Shown here: positions 41,084 to 49,729 of the stretch, piece after piece
How the letters are laid out: each line of letters begins with the position of its first letter
How positions within the stretch are numbered: the stretch's first letter is position 1
Assembly: GCA_963736325.1 (NCBI GenBank)
Contig: CAVTOG010000012.1
Coordinates: 1-64,000 of the forward strand
Reading direction: 5' to 3'
Source: Actinoallomurus sp963736325
GTDB lineage: Bacteria > Actinomycetota > Actinomycetes > Streptosporangiales > Streptosporangiaceae
Length of the DNA: 64,000 nt
The notes under the pieces: generated by a model
What the model was told of the DNA's origin: nothing
What the model saw: the letters and a program-made list of their open reading frames with translations, nothing else
Databases searched by the model: none
Translations under genes and position numbers: made by a program

Positions 41084-41983
41084 TCAGCAGTCGGGGATGT
41101 CCGCGCCGTTGACGTCCTTGGCCTGGTCGTTGCCCCAGCGGGCCAGGTAGTAGGCCGAGACGTACGCGCCGCGCCCGTTCTTGCCGGGGTAGGTGCGGTC
41201 GAGGTCGGTGCGCAGCCACCAGTGGTTGAACTGCGACCCTGAGCCGACTCTGGCGCCCCGTACGCGGCAGTAGACGTAGTTGGAGCCCTTGTTCAGGACG
41301 CCTTGGGCGTCCGCGGTGCTGGGGCCCCGGTAGCCGACGGCGTCGGCGAACGTGCTGACCATGTGCTTGCCCGGCCCCGGAGCGGGAGCCGGGGCGCCGG
41401 CGCCGTTGATCCGGACCGCGCCGGCGTAGTCGCCGCCGGTCCTGGCGCCGGTGACGCGGATGCGCGTGCCGGACTCGTACGCCTCCACCATTTGTCCCTT
41501 GCCAATATAGATGGCGACATGATGGATGTTGCCGCCGGATCCGTAGAACAACAGATCACCCGGCAACAGCGGGCCGGTCCCCCGATTCGGTGCGAATCGC
41601 GCGACGGCGTGAGAAGTTTGGAACTGGCTGTGTGCCGGGCCATTGAGAATGTCGCTGCCCGTCGCGCGGTAATACGCATAACGGACCAGTCCCGAGCAGT
41701 CAAAGCCCTTTCGCTGCCCGTCGTTCCGGCTGTCCGGATCGTGACCGTCGTAGTGGCCGAAGCTCGCACCAGGCGTCCCGGCGTGCCCGCCGCCCCAGGA
41801 GTACCAGACTCCGACCTGCTCGCACGCCGCCTGCACGGCCGCACGTGCCACCGGCGACGCCCCCGTCTGAAGCACGCCGCAGCCCGCGGCGATCGCGGCA
41901 CGCGGCACGGCCATAGCGCCCGTCGAGGCCATTCCGACGACGGCGAGCACGCTGGCCGATGCGATAAGAGTACGTGCGGACAT
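41084..41983 (-). CDS. Secreted NlpC/P60 family peptidoglycan hydrolase
   Basis: 299 residues. A signal peptide (LIASASVLAVVGMASTGAMA) precedes the NlpC/P60 domain, about 45-180, with catalytic Cys in GFDCSGLVRYAYY and His in GGNIHHVAIYIGKG. A Pro/Ala linker (GAPAPAPGPGK) leads to a C-terminal domain of about 100 residues with SNYVYCRVRG and NHWWLRTDLD, probably wall-binding. It cuts peptide bonds in peptidoglycan outside the cell. Several palindromes lie upstream (42035-42066). Confidence 0.92.
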   Translation of the reverse strand: MSARTLIASASVLAVVGMASTGAMAVPRAAIAAGCGVLQTGASPVARAAVQAACEQVGVWYSWGGGHAGTPGASFGHYDGHDPDSRNDGQRKGFDCSGLVRYAYYRATGSDILNGPAHSQFQTSHAVARFAPNRGTGPLLPGDLLFYGSGGNIHHVAIYIGKGQMVEAYESGTRIRVTGARTGGDYAGAVRINGAGAPAPAPGPGKHMVSTFADAVGYRGPSTADAQGVLNKGSNYVYCRVRGARVGSGSQFNHWWLRTDLDRTYPGKNGRGAYVSAYYLARWGNDQAKDVNGADIPDC

Positions 41984-42034
41984 GAAATCCCCTTTTCCCC
42001 CGGAACTGCCGATCGGTCAATCGCCTAGCAGCTC

Positions 42035-42066
42035 ATTCCCAGGGCGGGAATTCTTGAATCAAGAAT
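42035..42066. promoter_or_regulatory. Two adjacent palindromes upstream of the NlpC/P60 gene
   Basis: ATTCCC (42035-42040) and GGGAAT (42046-42051) form one hairpin. ATTCTTGAATCAAGAAT (42050-42066) is a perfect 17-bp palindrome (8-1-8) that begins where the first ends. They lie between the stop of the GPP34 gene (42080) and the hydrolase start (41983). The long palindrome is AT-rich and unlike a terminator, so an operator for the hydrolase gene is the better reading. Confidence 0.5.
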
Positions 42067-42079
42067 CTCCGAGCCATTT

Positions 42080-42685
42080 CTACGCGGCGTTGGCACGCTT
42101 CGACTGCAATGCCTTCTTCAGCGCGTCGGCCACCGGCCCGTCGGACAGCTCGGCGAGACGGTGCCCGTGCGAGCGGCGCTCGGCGCGCGACAGCACCGTC
42201 TTGAACTCGCCACGCGCGGCCAGCGCCAACACGGCGGCGGTCCGCGGATCGACCTGCCCGGCCGGCCGCTGGAGCGCCGTCCTGATGTCGCTTACGTACT
42301 GCTTGACCTTGTACGCCTCGCGCAGCTCCACCCGGTCGGGCAGGATCGCGCGGCGCTCGACCTTGAGCCAGCCGGCCGCCTCCAACTGGTCGCGTACGGC
42401 GCGCGGGGCACGGCTCTCGCGCCGGGCGACCCAGCGCTGCCACGACCGCGGCTCGCTCGCGATCATGTCCTGGAGGATCTCGTCGAGCACCGGGTCGCCG
42501 GTGGGGCCGGTGTCGACGACCCTCGCCTTGCCCCCGTCGTCGGTCAGCCGGCGTTCGAGGTAGAGCTCGCTGAGGGCCGCGGCGCGTACGACGAGCCCGA
42601 GCTGGGTGCGCGAAGTCAGGCGGTTCTTCTCGGTGTCGTAGGCGAGGAGGTAGAGCCGCGCCGGGAGAGAGTCGGGAAGGTTCAT
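42080..42685 (-). CDS. GPP34 (GOLPH3/Vps74) family phosphoprotein
   Basis: 201 residues from ATG 42685. The family start LPDSLPARLYLLAYDTEKNRLTSRTQLGLVVRAAALSEL (given in outline) is followed by an all-helical fold typical of actinobacterial GPP34 proteins, related to the phosphoinositide-binding GOLPH3. Basic residues abound in the C-terminus (RAERRSHGHRLAELSDG). In bacteria the role is unclear, perhaps in membrane binding or regulation. It overlaps the RHH gene by one base (TGATG) and is third in an SPFH-RHH-GPP34 operon. Confidence 0.87.
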   Translation of the reverse strand: MNLPDSLPARLYLLAYDTEKNRLTSRTQLGLVVRAAALSELYLERRLTDDGGKARVVDTGPTGDPVLDEILQDMIASEPRSWQRWVARRESRAPRAVRDQLEAAGWLKVERRAILPDRVELREAYKVKQYVSDIRTALQRPAGQVDPRTAAVLALAARGEFKTVLSRAERRSHGHRLAELSDGPVADALKKALQSKRANAA

Positions 42686-42936
42686 CAGTCGGTCTCCTCT
42701 TTGGAAGGGCGGCCCGGACGCCTCATGCGTCCTACGTTGCCGGGCAGCCGCCCGGCCTCCTTGAGTGCCCGGCGGAGCAGGAACTCGATCTGGGCGTTGG
42801 TGCTGCGCAGCTCGTCCGAGGCCCACCGCGCGAGCGCGTCGTGGACGGCGGGGTCGAGCCGCAGCAGCACCTTCTTGCGCTCGCCCCGCCCCCGCGGCGC
42901 GTCCTCCGCCGGGCGCTCGTCGCCGCCCGCGGTCAC
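42685..42936 (-). CDS. Ribbon-helix-helix (Arc-like) DNA-binding protein
   Basis: 83 residues. The core KKVLLRLDPAVHDALARWASDEL and STNAQIEFLLRRALKEAGR forms a beta-strand followed by two helices, as in Arc/CopG repressors; the strand LLRLD contacts DNA. Flanks are disordered and charged. Its GTG start overlaps the SPFH stop by GTGA, and it is followed at once by the GPP34 gene. Such a small RHH protein inside the operon probably regulates the operon itself; the palindrome at 43854-43865 is the obvious site. Confidence 0.87.
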   Translation of the reverse strand: MTAGGDERPAEDAPRGRGERKKVLLRLDPAVHDALARWASDELRSTNAQIEFLLRRALKEAGRLPGNVGRMRRPGRPSKEETD

Positions 42937-43814
42937 TGGTAGAGCGAGCCCGCGTTGACGACGGGCTGGGCGTCACGGTCGCCGCAGAGCACGACCAGCA
43001 GGTTGCTGACCATCGTCGCCTTCCGTTCCTCGTCGAGATCGACGATGTCATTCTCGGCGATCCGGTTGAGGGCGGACTCCACCATGCCGACCGCGCCTTC
43101 GACGATCTGCTGACGGGCGGCGACGACCGCGCCGGCCTGCTGGCGGCGCAGCATCGCCTGGGCGATCTCCGGCGCGTACGACAGGCGCGTGATCCGTGAC
43201 TCGATGACCCGCACTCCGGCGGAGGCGACGCGCTCGGTGATCTCCTCGGAGAGCTTGGCGGTGATCTCGTCGGCGTTCTCCCGCAGGGAGAGCTGGCCCT
43301 CACCGTTCGCGTCGTACGGGTAGCTGCCGGCGATGTGGCGGACGGCGGTCTCGGTCTGGATGGCGACGAACGCCACGAAGTCGTCGACCTCGAAGGTGGC
43401 CTTGGCGGTGTCCTCCACCTTCCATACGACGACGGCGGACATCTCGATCGGGTTGCCGTCGGCGTCGTTGACCTTGGCGGGCTCGGTCTCGTGGTTGCGG
43501 ATCCGGGTGGAGATGGGCTTGCGCGTGGTCAGCGGGTTGACCCACCGCAGCCCGTCGGTACGAATCGTGCCGGCGTACCGGCCGAGCAGCTGCACCACGC
43601 GCGCCTGCCCGGGCGCGACGGCGGTGAGCCCTCCGAAGCCGATCGCGCCGGCTATGACGCACAGCACGCCGGCCAGGATCAGCGGGACGGCGCCCGTCGC
43701 GATCAGTGCGACCCCGCCGGCGGTCGCGACGATGGCGATTCCCAGCACCGGCCATCCGGACAGTCCGTGGGCGATCCGCTCGTTCACCTGCGGTCGAGGC
43801 ATCTCGACGGTCAT
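42933..43814 (-). CDS. SPFH (band 7/stomatin-like) membrane protein
   Basis: 293 residues from ATG 43814 behind AAAGGAG. Two hydrophobic segments at about residues 20-65 anchor it, followed by an SPFH domain with VAPGQARVVQLLGRYAGTIR, LSYAPEIAQAMLRRQQAGAVV and AARQQIVEGAVGMV, the usual coiled region. SPFH proteins assemble into ring-like membrane scaffolds. First gene of the SPFH-RHH-GPP34 operon. Confidence 0.9.
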   Translation of the reverse strand: MTVEMPRPQVNERIAHGLSGWPVLGIAIVATAGGVALIATGAVPLILAGVLCVIAGAIGFGGLTAVAPGQARVVQLLGRYAGTIRTDGLRWVNPLTTRKPISTRIRNHETEPAKVNDADGNPIEMSAVVVWKVEDTAKATFEVDDFVAFVAIQTETAVRHIAGSYPYDANGEGQLSLRENADEITAKLSEEITERVASAGVRVIESRITRLSYAPEIAQAMLRRQQAGAVVAARQQIVEGAVGMVESALNRIAENDIVDLDEERKATMVSNLLVVLCGDRDAQPVVNAGSLYQ

Positions 43815-43853
43815 GTTCCGCTCCTTTGCTGCGCTATGGCAGGAATCTAGCAT

Positions 43854-43865
43854 AGTGATATCACT
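43854..43865. promoter_or_regulatory. Perfect palindrome AGTGATATCACT in the SPFH operon promoter
   Basis: The 12-bp palindrome lies 40 bases upstream of the SPFH start. On the minus strand it is followed 4 bases later by TGCTAGATT, an extended -10 (TG-n-TAGATT), so the palindrome occupies the spacer between -35 and -10, as expected for a repressor site. The RHH protein of the same operon is the likely ligand. Confidence 0.6.
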
Positions 43866-43935
43866 TTTTGGAACAGAGATGGACATGCGACGGCGCCGGC
43901 CGGTTCTCACCGGTCGGCGCCGTCGTCGACGAGTA

Positions 43936-46900
43936 CTAGGGACGTGGCGGAGGCATCGCGGCGGGCCGCTCGGCGAGGCGTTCCATCGCGATCCGCACCG
44001 CGGTCTCCAGCTGAGGGTCGTCCCCGCGCGCCCAGTCGCCCGGGGTGATCACGACCTCGACGTCGGGTGCGACGCCGTGGTTCTCCAGATCCCAGCCGTG
44101 CCCGTCGAACCAGGTCGCGTGGCGCGGCACCGTGATCACGGTGCCCTCGACCAGTCGGTGGTAATGGATGCCGATGACGCCGCCCCACGTCGTGGTGCCG
44201 ACCACCGTGCCGAGCCCGAGCGCGCGTACGGCGGCGGTGAGGACGTCGCCGTCCGAGGAGGTGTGCTCGTCGGCGAGGACGACGACCGGCCCGCGCGGGG
44301 CGTCCGCCGGGTAGCTCACCGGGGCGCGGTGACGGCCGACGTCCCAGCCGACCACACGCCGGGCGAGCTTCTCCACGACCAGCTCGGACACGAAGCCGCC
44401 GGAGTTGCCGCGCACATCGACGAGCAGGCCCTCCTCGGCGATCTCCCCGCGCAGGTCCCGGTGGAACTGCGCCCAACCGGCGCCGTCCATGTCCGGGATG
44501 TGCAGGTATCCAAGGCGACCGCCGCTCAGCTCGCGCACCTTCGCGCGCGCGGCGGCGACCCACGCCTGGTAGCGCAGCCGGTTGTCGTCGAACAGCGGCC
44601 GTACGACGACGCGGCGCGCCGGGCCGCCCGCGCCCGGCGCGAGCGTCAGCTCGACGAGCGTCTCCGCGGAACCGGCCAGCAGCGGCCCGGGACCGGCGAC
44701 CTCGTCCACCGTCCTCCCATCCACGGCGACGACCGCGTCGCCGGCGCTCACCCGCGTGCCCGGGGCCGCGAGCGGCGACCGTGCGTTCGGGTCGGAGGTC
44801 TCGGCGGGCAGCACCCGGATCACACGCCAGAGCCGGTCGTCGTCACGTTCCAGGTCGGCGCCGAGCAGGCCCATCCACTGGCTCGTACGGTGCCGGCCGC
44901 CGAAGACGTTGGCGTGTGAGGCGCCCAGCTCGCCGAAGACCTCCCGCAGGAGGTCGGTGAAGTCGTCCGGCGTGGCGATCCGGTCCAGCAGCGGCCGGTA
45001 CCGCTCCAGCGCGCCGTCCCAGTCGGCGCCGTTCATGTCGCGGGCCCAGAAGTAGTCGCGGACCACCCGTCCCGCTTCGGCGTACGCCTGCCGCCACTCG
45101 GCCGCGGGGTCGGCGACGATCCGCAGCCGGTCCAGGTCGACCGTGACGGTGTCGTCGTCGCCGGAGCCGTCGGTGGACATGACCCGCAGGGCACCGTCAC
45201 GTTGGATGACCATGCGCTTGCCGTCGCCGCTGACCTCAACGTGGTCGAGCCCGCTCACGATCTCCTCACATGTGCGTTTGGCCAGGTCGTAGCGTTCGAG
45301 GACGGGTACGGGAGCGTCGTCGTTCCCGCCCTCGCCGAGCATCCCGGTGAGTGGCGTCCGCATCCACACGAGGCCGCCCTTGACCGGCCGCAGCGAGGAG
45401 TAGCGACCGTCGGGCACCGGGAAGGGCACGACCCGCGTGGCGATGCCGTCGAGGTCCAACGGCGACGTCTCGTCATCGTCGTCGTCGCTCTCGGCGGAGA
45501 CCGCGCGGCCCTGCGGGGTCGGCTCGAACGGCGACGCCGCGGCTGCGTCCAGCGGCACCAGGTAGGGGCGGCAGCCGAACGGGAACGACAGGTCGAAGAA
45601 ATGGGAGTCGAAGACCGGGTCGAAGCCGCGCCACGACAGGAAGACCAGGTAGGCGTCGTCGGCCATGAACACCGGCTCGATGTCCCTGAACCGGCCGTCC
45701 GTGACGTCGATGACCGTACGGTCCGCGACGCGCGCGAGCCGGATACGCGCCAGGGGACGCGCCTCCGGCTGTGACCAGGTGAGCCAGGCGGAGTCCGGGG
45801 AGAAGGACAGCCCTGTGGGCGGGCCGTCCCCGCCGGTGGCCAGCTCGGTGACCTCGCCGGTGGCGACGTCGACGAGCAGGAGACGCCCGTCGTGCGCGGC
45901 GACCGCGACGGTCTTGCCGTCGGGCGCGGCGGCGAGGTCGTCGACGCGGCCGATCAGCCCGGCGGCCAGGCGGCGCCGCGCGGCGGGCCGATCGGCGCCC
46001 GCCGTGGCACCGACCTCCAGGGCGTCCTCGCCGCCCGCGTCGGTGACCCAGACGACCTCGCCGTCGTCTCCGAGGACCCGCGGCAGGCTCGCGCGTACGC
46101 CGGGAGTCGCGTCGAGCGCACGCGCGGGCCCGTCGCGATGGGTGACCCAGTGGACCCCGCCGCGCACCTCGACGGCGCTGCCGCGGCCCGTGTGGTCGCA
46201 CGACAGGTCCTCGATCTTCGTATCGACGGGGCGCGGGCGCCGTGCCGAGCGCGGCCCGCCCAGGCGTACGTCGAGAAGGGACGGCTTGCCGTCGAGGTCG
46301 TCCAGCAGCCACAGCTCGCCGGCCCGCTGGTAGACGACGCGTACGCCGTCGGTGCTGGCGTGCCGGGCGTAGAAACCGCTCTCCTCCGAGTGTCGGCGCA
46401 GGCCGGACCCGTCGGGCTCGCTGGAGTAGAGGTGCCCGGCGCCCTCGTGGTCGGACAGGAACACCAGCCGGCCGCCCGCCCACATCGGGCAGTCGAGGTT
46501 GCCCCGCAGGTCGGCGTGGACCCGCGCGAACCCCTCGCCCCGGTCGACCCAGAGGCGTCCCATCGCACCGCCCCGGTACCGCTTCCAGTGCGCGGGCTCC
46601 TGTCCGGGCACGGTGCCGATCACGACGGCTCCTCCGTGCGCGACGCTCACCGCCCCGGCCGGGCCGAAGCCCAGGGGCCGCGCGGGCTCGCCGTCGACCG
46701 GCACGGCGTACGCGTGGGTGCGGTGCGTGAAGGCACGCCGCCAGGACGTCACCGCGATGATCTCCCCGTCGGGCGTCCAGCCGCACACCCGGGTGCCAGG
46801 GGCGCCCCAGTAGGTGAGACGCCGGGCGGGCCCGCCGTCGGCCGGCGCGACATGGACCTCGTGGTCGCCGTTCCGGCTGCTGGTCCACGCGACCCATCGC

Positions 46901-47061
46901 CCGTCCGGGGAGAACCTCGGATGGGTGACCCGTACCCGATCGTCGGAGAGGCGCCAGGCGCGGCCTCCGGACAACGGCGCGATCCACACGTCGTCCTCGG
47001 CCACGAAGGTCAGCAGATCACCATGAAGGTGGGGGTAACGCAGATATCCGGACTCTGTCAC
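43936..47061 (-). CDS. Tricorn protease homologue (S41 family peptidase)
   Basis: 1041 residues from GTG 47061. The order is a WD40-like propeller of about 300 residues with repeats such as HPRFSPDGRWVAWTS and LSFSPDSAWLTWS, a second propeller, a core domain, a PDZ-like segment (RVSAGDAVVAVDGRTVDEVAG), and the S41 catalytic domain. Catalytic residues match tricorn: Ser-His in LGASHANVFGG, nucleophile Ser in VDVRGNSGGFVSEL and Glu in LENHGVAPDVEV. Tricorn cuts peptides from proteasomal degradation into short oligopeptides in the cytoplasm. No signal peptide is seen, in agreement. Divergent from the DUF3516 helicase. Confidence 0.93.
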   Translation of the reverse strand: MTESGYLRYPHLHGDLLTFVAEDDVWIAPLSGGRAWRLSDDRVRVTHPRFSPDGRWVAWTSSRNGDHEVHVAPADGGPARRLTYWGAPGTRVCGWTPDGEIIAVTSWRRAFTHRTHAYAVPVDGEPARPLGFGPAGAVSVAHGGAVVIGTVPGQEPAHWKRYRGGAMGRLWVDRGEGFARVHADLRGNLDCPMWAGGRLVFLSDHEGAGHLYSSEPDGSGLRRHSEESGFYARHASTDGVRVVYQRAGELWLLDDLDGKPSLLDVRLGGPRSARRPRPVDTKIEDLSCDHTGRGSAVEVRGGVHWVTHRDGPARALDATPGVRASLPRVLGDDGEVVWVTDAGGEDALEVGATAGADRPAARRRLAAGLIGRVDDLAAAPDGKTVAVAAHDGRLLLVDVATGEVTELATGGDGPPTGLSFSPDSAWLTWSQPEARPLARIRLARVADRTVIDVTDGRFRDIEPVFMADDAYLVFLSWRGFDPVFDSHFFDLSFPFGCRPYLVPLDAAAASPFEPTPQGRAVSAESDDDDDETSPLDLDGIATRVVPFPVPDGRYSSLRPVKGGLVWMRTPLTGMLGEGGNDDAPVPVLERYDLAKRTCEEIVSGLDHVEVSGDGKRMVIQRDGALRVMSTDGSGDDDTVTVDLDRLRIVADPAAEWRQAYAEAGRVVRDYFWARDMNGADWDGALERYRPLLDRIATPDDFTDLLREVFGELGASHANVFGGRHRTSQWMGLLGADLERDDDRLWRVIRVLPAETSDPNARSPLAAPGTRVSAGDAVVAVDGRTVDEVAGPGPLLAGSAETLVELTLAPGAGGPARRVVVRPLFDDNRLRYQAWVAAARAKVRELSGGRLGYLHIPDMDGAGWAQFHRDLRGEIAEEGLLVDVRGNSGGFVSELVVEKLARRVVGWDVGRHRAPVSYPADAPRGPVVVLADEHTSSDGDVLTAAVRALGLGTVVGTTTWGGVIGIHYHRLVEGTVITVPRHATWFDGHGWDLENHGVAPDVEVVITPGDWARGDDPQLETAVRIAMERLAERPAAMPPPRP

Positions 47062-47137
47062 GTCCTCTGATGCTAGAACCCTTACGTAACACTTCAGCCC
47101 CGGACCGGGCACTCGGGGTTGCGGGCAAGATGGGGGA

Positions 47138-49636
47138 GTGCGCCTCATCGACGGACTTCCCGCCCGACCCGACCCCGACGCCGTCTTCGACGCCTTCAAC
47201 GAGTGGGTGAGCGAACGCGGGATCACGTTGTATCCCGCGCAGGAAGAGGCGCTCATCGAGATCGTCTCCGGGGCGAACGTCATCCTCAACACCCCGACCG
47301 GGTCCGGAAAGAGCCTGGTCGCGGCGGGCGCGCACTTCGCCGCCCTCGCGAAGAACCAGGTCACCTTCTACACCGCGCCGATCAAGGCCCTGGTCTCGGA
47401 GAAGTTCTTCGACCTGATCGCGATGTTCGGCAGCGAGAACGTCGGGATGATGACCGGCGACGCCAGCGTGAACTCCGACGCCCCGATCATCGCCTGCACC
47501 GCCGAGGTGCTGGCGAGCATCGCGATGCGCGACGGCGCCTCGGCCGACATCGGCCAGGTCGTCATGGACGAGTTTCACTTCTACGCCGAGCCCGACCGCG
47601 GCTGGGCGTGGCAGATCCCGCTGCTGGAGCTGCCGCAGGCGCAGTTCCTGCTGATGTCGGCGACCCTCGGCGACGTGCAGCGGTTCGAGGAGGACCTCGT
47701 ACGGCGCACGGGCCGCCCGACGGCCGTCGTCACCTCGGCCGAGCGGCCGGTGCCGCTGAAGTACGAATACCGCGTGACCCCGCTCCACGAGACGATCGAG
47801 GAGCTGCTCCAGGACCAGAAGGCGCCGGTCTACGTCGTCCACTTCACCCAGGCCTCGGCGGCCGAACGCGCCCAGTCGCTGATGAGCATCAACGTCTGCT
47901 CCCGCGCGGAGAAGGACGAGATCTCCAAGGTCATCGGCGGTTTCCGCTTCACCACGAAGTTCGGCCAGACGCTCTCGCGGCTGGTGCGGCACGGCATCGG
48001 CGTCCACCACGCCGGGATGCTGCCCAAGTACCGACGGCTCGTCGAGCGCCTCGCCCAGGCCGGGCTTTTGAAGGTCATCTGCGGCACCGACACGCTCGGC
48101 GTCGGGGTGAACGTCCCGATCCGCACCGTCCTGTTCACCGCGCTCAGCAAGTACGACGGTGTGCGCGTGCGGCGCCTGCGGGCGAGAGAGTTCCACCAGA
48201 TCGCGGGCCGCGCCGGGCGAGCCGGCTTCGACGTGGTCGGCTTCGTCGTCGTGCAGGCGCCCGAGCACGTCGTGGAGAACGAAAAGGCCCTGGCCAAGGC
48301 AGGCGACGACCCGAAGAAGCGGCGCAAGGTCCAGCGCAAGAAGGCCCCCGAGGGCTTCGTCAACTGGGACCAGGACGTCTTCACCAAGCTGATCGCGGCC
48401 GAGCCGGAGGCGCTGCAGTCGCGGTTCCAGGTCAGCCACGCGATGCTCCTCAGCGTCATCGGCCGGCCCGGCAACGCGTACCAGGCGATGAAGAAACTCC
48501 TCACCGACAACCACGAAGACCGCTCGCGCCAGCGCAAGCACATCTCGCAGGCCATCGCGATCTACCGGAGCCTGCTGGCCGGAGGCGTCGTCGAGCAGCT
48601 GGAGGAGCCCGACGAGGAGGGCCGGTACGCCCGGCTGACCGTCGACCTGCAGCAGGACTTCGCGCTCAACCAGCCGCTGTCGACGTTCGCGCTGGCCGCC
48701 ATCGAGCTCCTCGACCCGTCCAGCCCGTCGTACGCCCTGGACGTGCTCACGGTGATCGAGTCGATCCTGGAGAACCCCCGCCAGATCCTGGCCGCACAGG
48801 AGAACAAGGCACGGGGCGAGGCCGTCGCCCAGATGAAGGCCGACGGTGTGGAGTACGAGGAGCGGATGGAGCTCCTGCAGGACGTCACGTACCCCAAGCC
48901 GCTGGAGGACACCCTCTACGGCGCGTACGACATCTACCGGCGCGGGCACCCGTGGGTCGCCGACCACCAGCTCCAGCCGAAGTCGGTCGTCCGCGACATG
49001 TACGAGCGCGCGATGACGTTCTCCGAATACGTCGCGGAATACCAGCTCGCACGCGTCGAGGGCATCGTGCTGCGCTATCTCGCGAGCGGCTACAAGGCCC
49101 TGCAGCAGACCGTTCCCGACTCCCTGAAGACCGAAGATCTCCAGGACCTCACCGAGTGGCTCGGAGAGCTCGTCCGCCAGGTCGACTCCAGCCTCCTCGA
49201 CGAGTGGGAGCAGCTCCAGAACCCCACCGCCGAGCAGCAGATCCAGATCGAGGAGACGCCGACCGCGGTCACCGCGAACGAGCGGGCCTTCCGGGTGCTG
49301 GTCCGCAACGCCTTGTTCCGCAGGGTCGAGCTGGCCGCCCTGGAGAGGTACCACGACCTGGCCGAGCTCGACTCCACGGACGGGTGGGACGCCGACGGGT
49401 GGGCGGACGCCCTCGACGCCTACTTCGAGGAGCACGACGAAATCCGCACCGGTCCCGACGCGCGCGGCCCGAAGCTCCTGCAGATCGAGCAGGAGAAGGA
49501 GCTCTGGCGCGTCCGCCAGGTCTTCGACGATCCGGCGGGCCACCGTGACTGGGGCATCAGCGCCGAGGTCGACCTGGCCGCCTCCGACGAAGAGGGCCGC
49601 GCGGTCCTTCACGTCACCGCCGTCGACCGGCTCTGA
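47138..49636 (+). CDS. DEAD/DEAH-box helicase with DUF3516 (Ski2-like)
   Basis: 832 residues. Walker A is NTPTGSGKSLVA, motif II is VVMDEFHFY (DEFH), motif III LLMSATLGD, motif V GTDTLGVGVNVPI and motif VI FHQIAGRAGRAGFD. The C-terminal 400 residues form the DUF3516 region. Ski2-like enzymes of this size unwind RNA or DNA; actinobacteria have one such protein, with no settled role. GTG 47138 starts the conserved part, but no proper ribosome site lies at normal spacing, so translation may be leaderless. Confidence 0.92.
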   Translation: MRLIDGLPARPDPDAVFDAFNEWVSERGITLYPAQEEALIEIVSGANVILNTPTGSGKSLVAAGAHFAALAKNQVTFYTAPIKALVSEKFFDLIAMFGSENVGMMTGDASVNSDAPIIACTAEVLASIAMRDGASADIGQVVMDEFHFYAEPDRGWAWQIPLLELPQAQFLLMSATLGDVQRFEEDLVRRTGRPTAVVTSAERPVPLKYEYRVTPLHETIEELLQDQKAPVYVVHFTQASAAERAQSLMSINVCSRAEKDEISKVIGGFRFTTKFGQTLSRLVRHGIGVHHAGMLPKYRRLVERLAQAGLLKVICGTDTLGVGVNVPIRTVLFTALSKYDGVRVRRLRAREFHQIAGRAGRAGFDVVGFVVVQAPEHVVENEKALAKAGDDPKKRRKVQRKKAPEGFVNWDQDVFTKLIAAEPEALQSRFQVSHAMLLSVIGRPGNAYQAMKKLLTDNHEDRSRQRKHISQAIAIYRSLLAGGVVEQLEEPDEEGRYARLTVDLQQDFALNQPLSTFALAAIELLDPSSPSYALDVLTVIESILENPRQILAAQENKARGEAVAQMKADGVEYEERMELLQDVTYPKPLEDTLYGAYDIYRRGHPWVADHQLQPKSVVRDMYERAMTFSEYVAEYQLARVEGIVLRYLASGYKALQQTVPDSLKTEDLQDLTEWLGELVRQVDSSLLDEWEQLQNPTAEQQIQIEETPTAVTANERAFRVLVRNALFRRVELAALERYHDLAELDSTDGWDADGWADALDAYFEEHDEIRTGPDARGPKLLQIEQEKELWRVRQVFDDPAGHRDWGISAEVDLAASDEEGRAVLHVTAVDRL

Positions 49637-49729
49637 TTCGCGAGATGTCGGGGATCTCACGGATGTTTGGCCCCGGGCAGATCTCTATCCTCAACAGATA
49701 ATCGGGTTTTCACCCCCCTTGGGGAGGAC

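Noticed and set aside
47018..49660. Open frame of 880 codons opposite the DUF3516 helicase
   Set aside because: Antisense to clear helicase motifs; composition (Val/Leu/Asp/Gly/Arg/His-rich) is that of a shadow frame.
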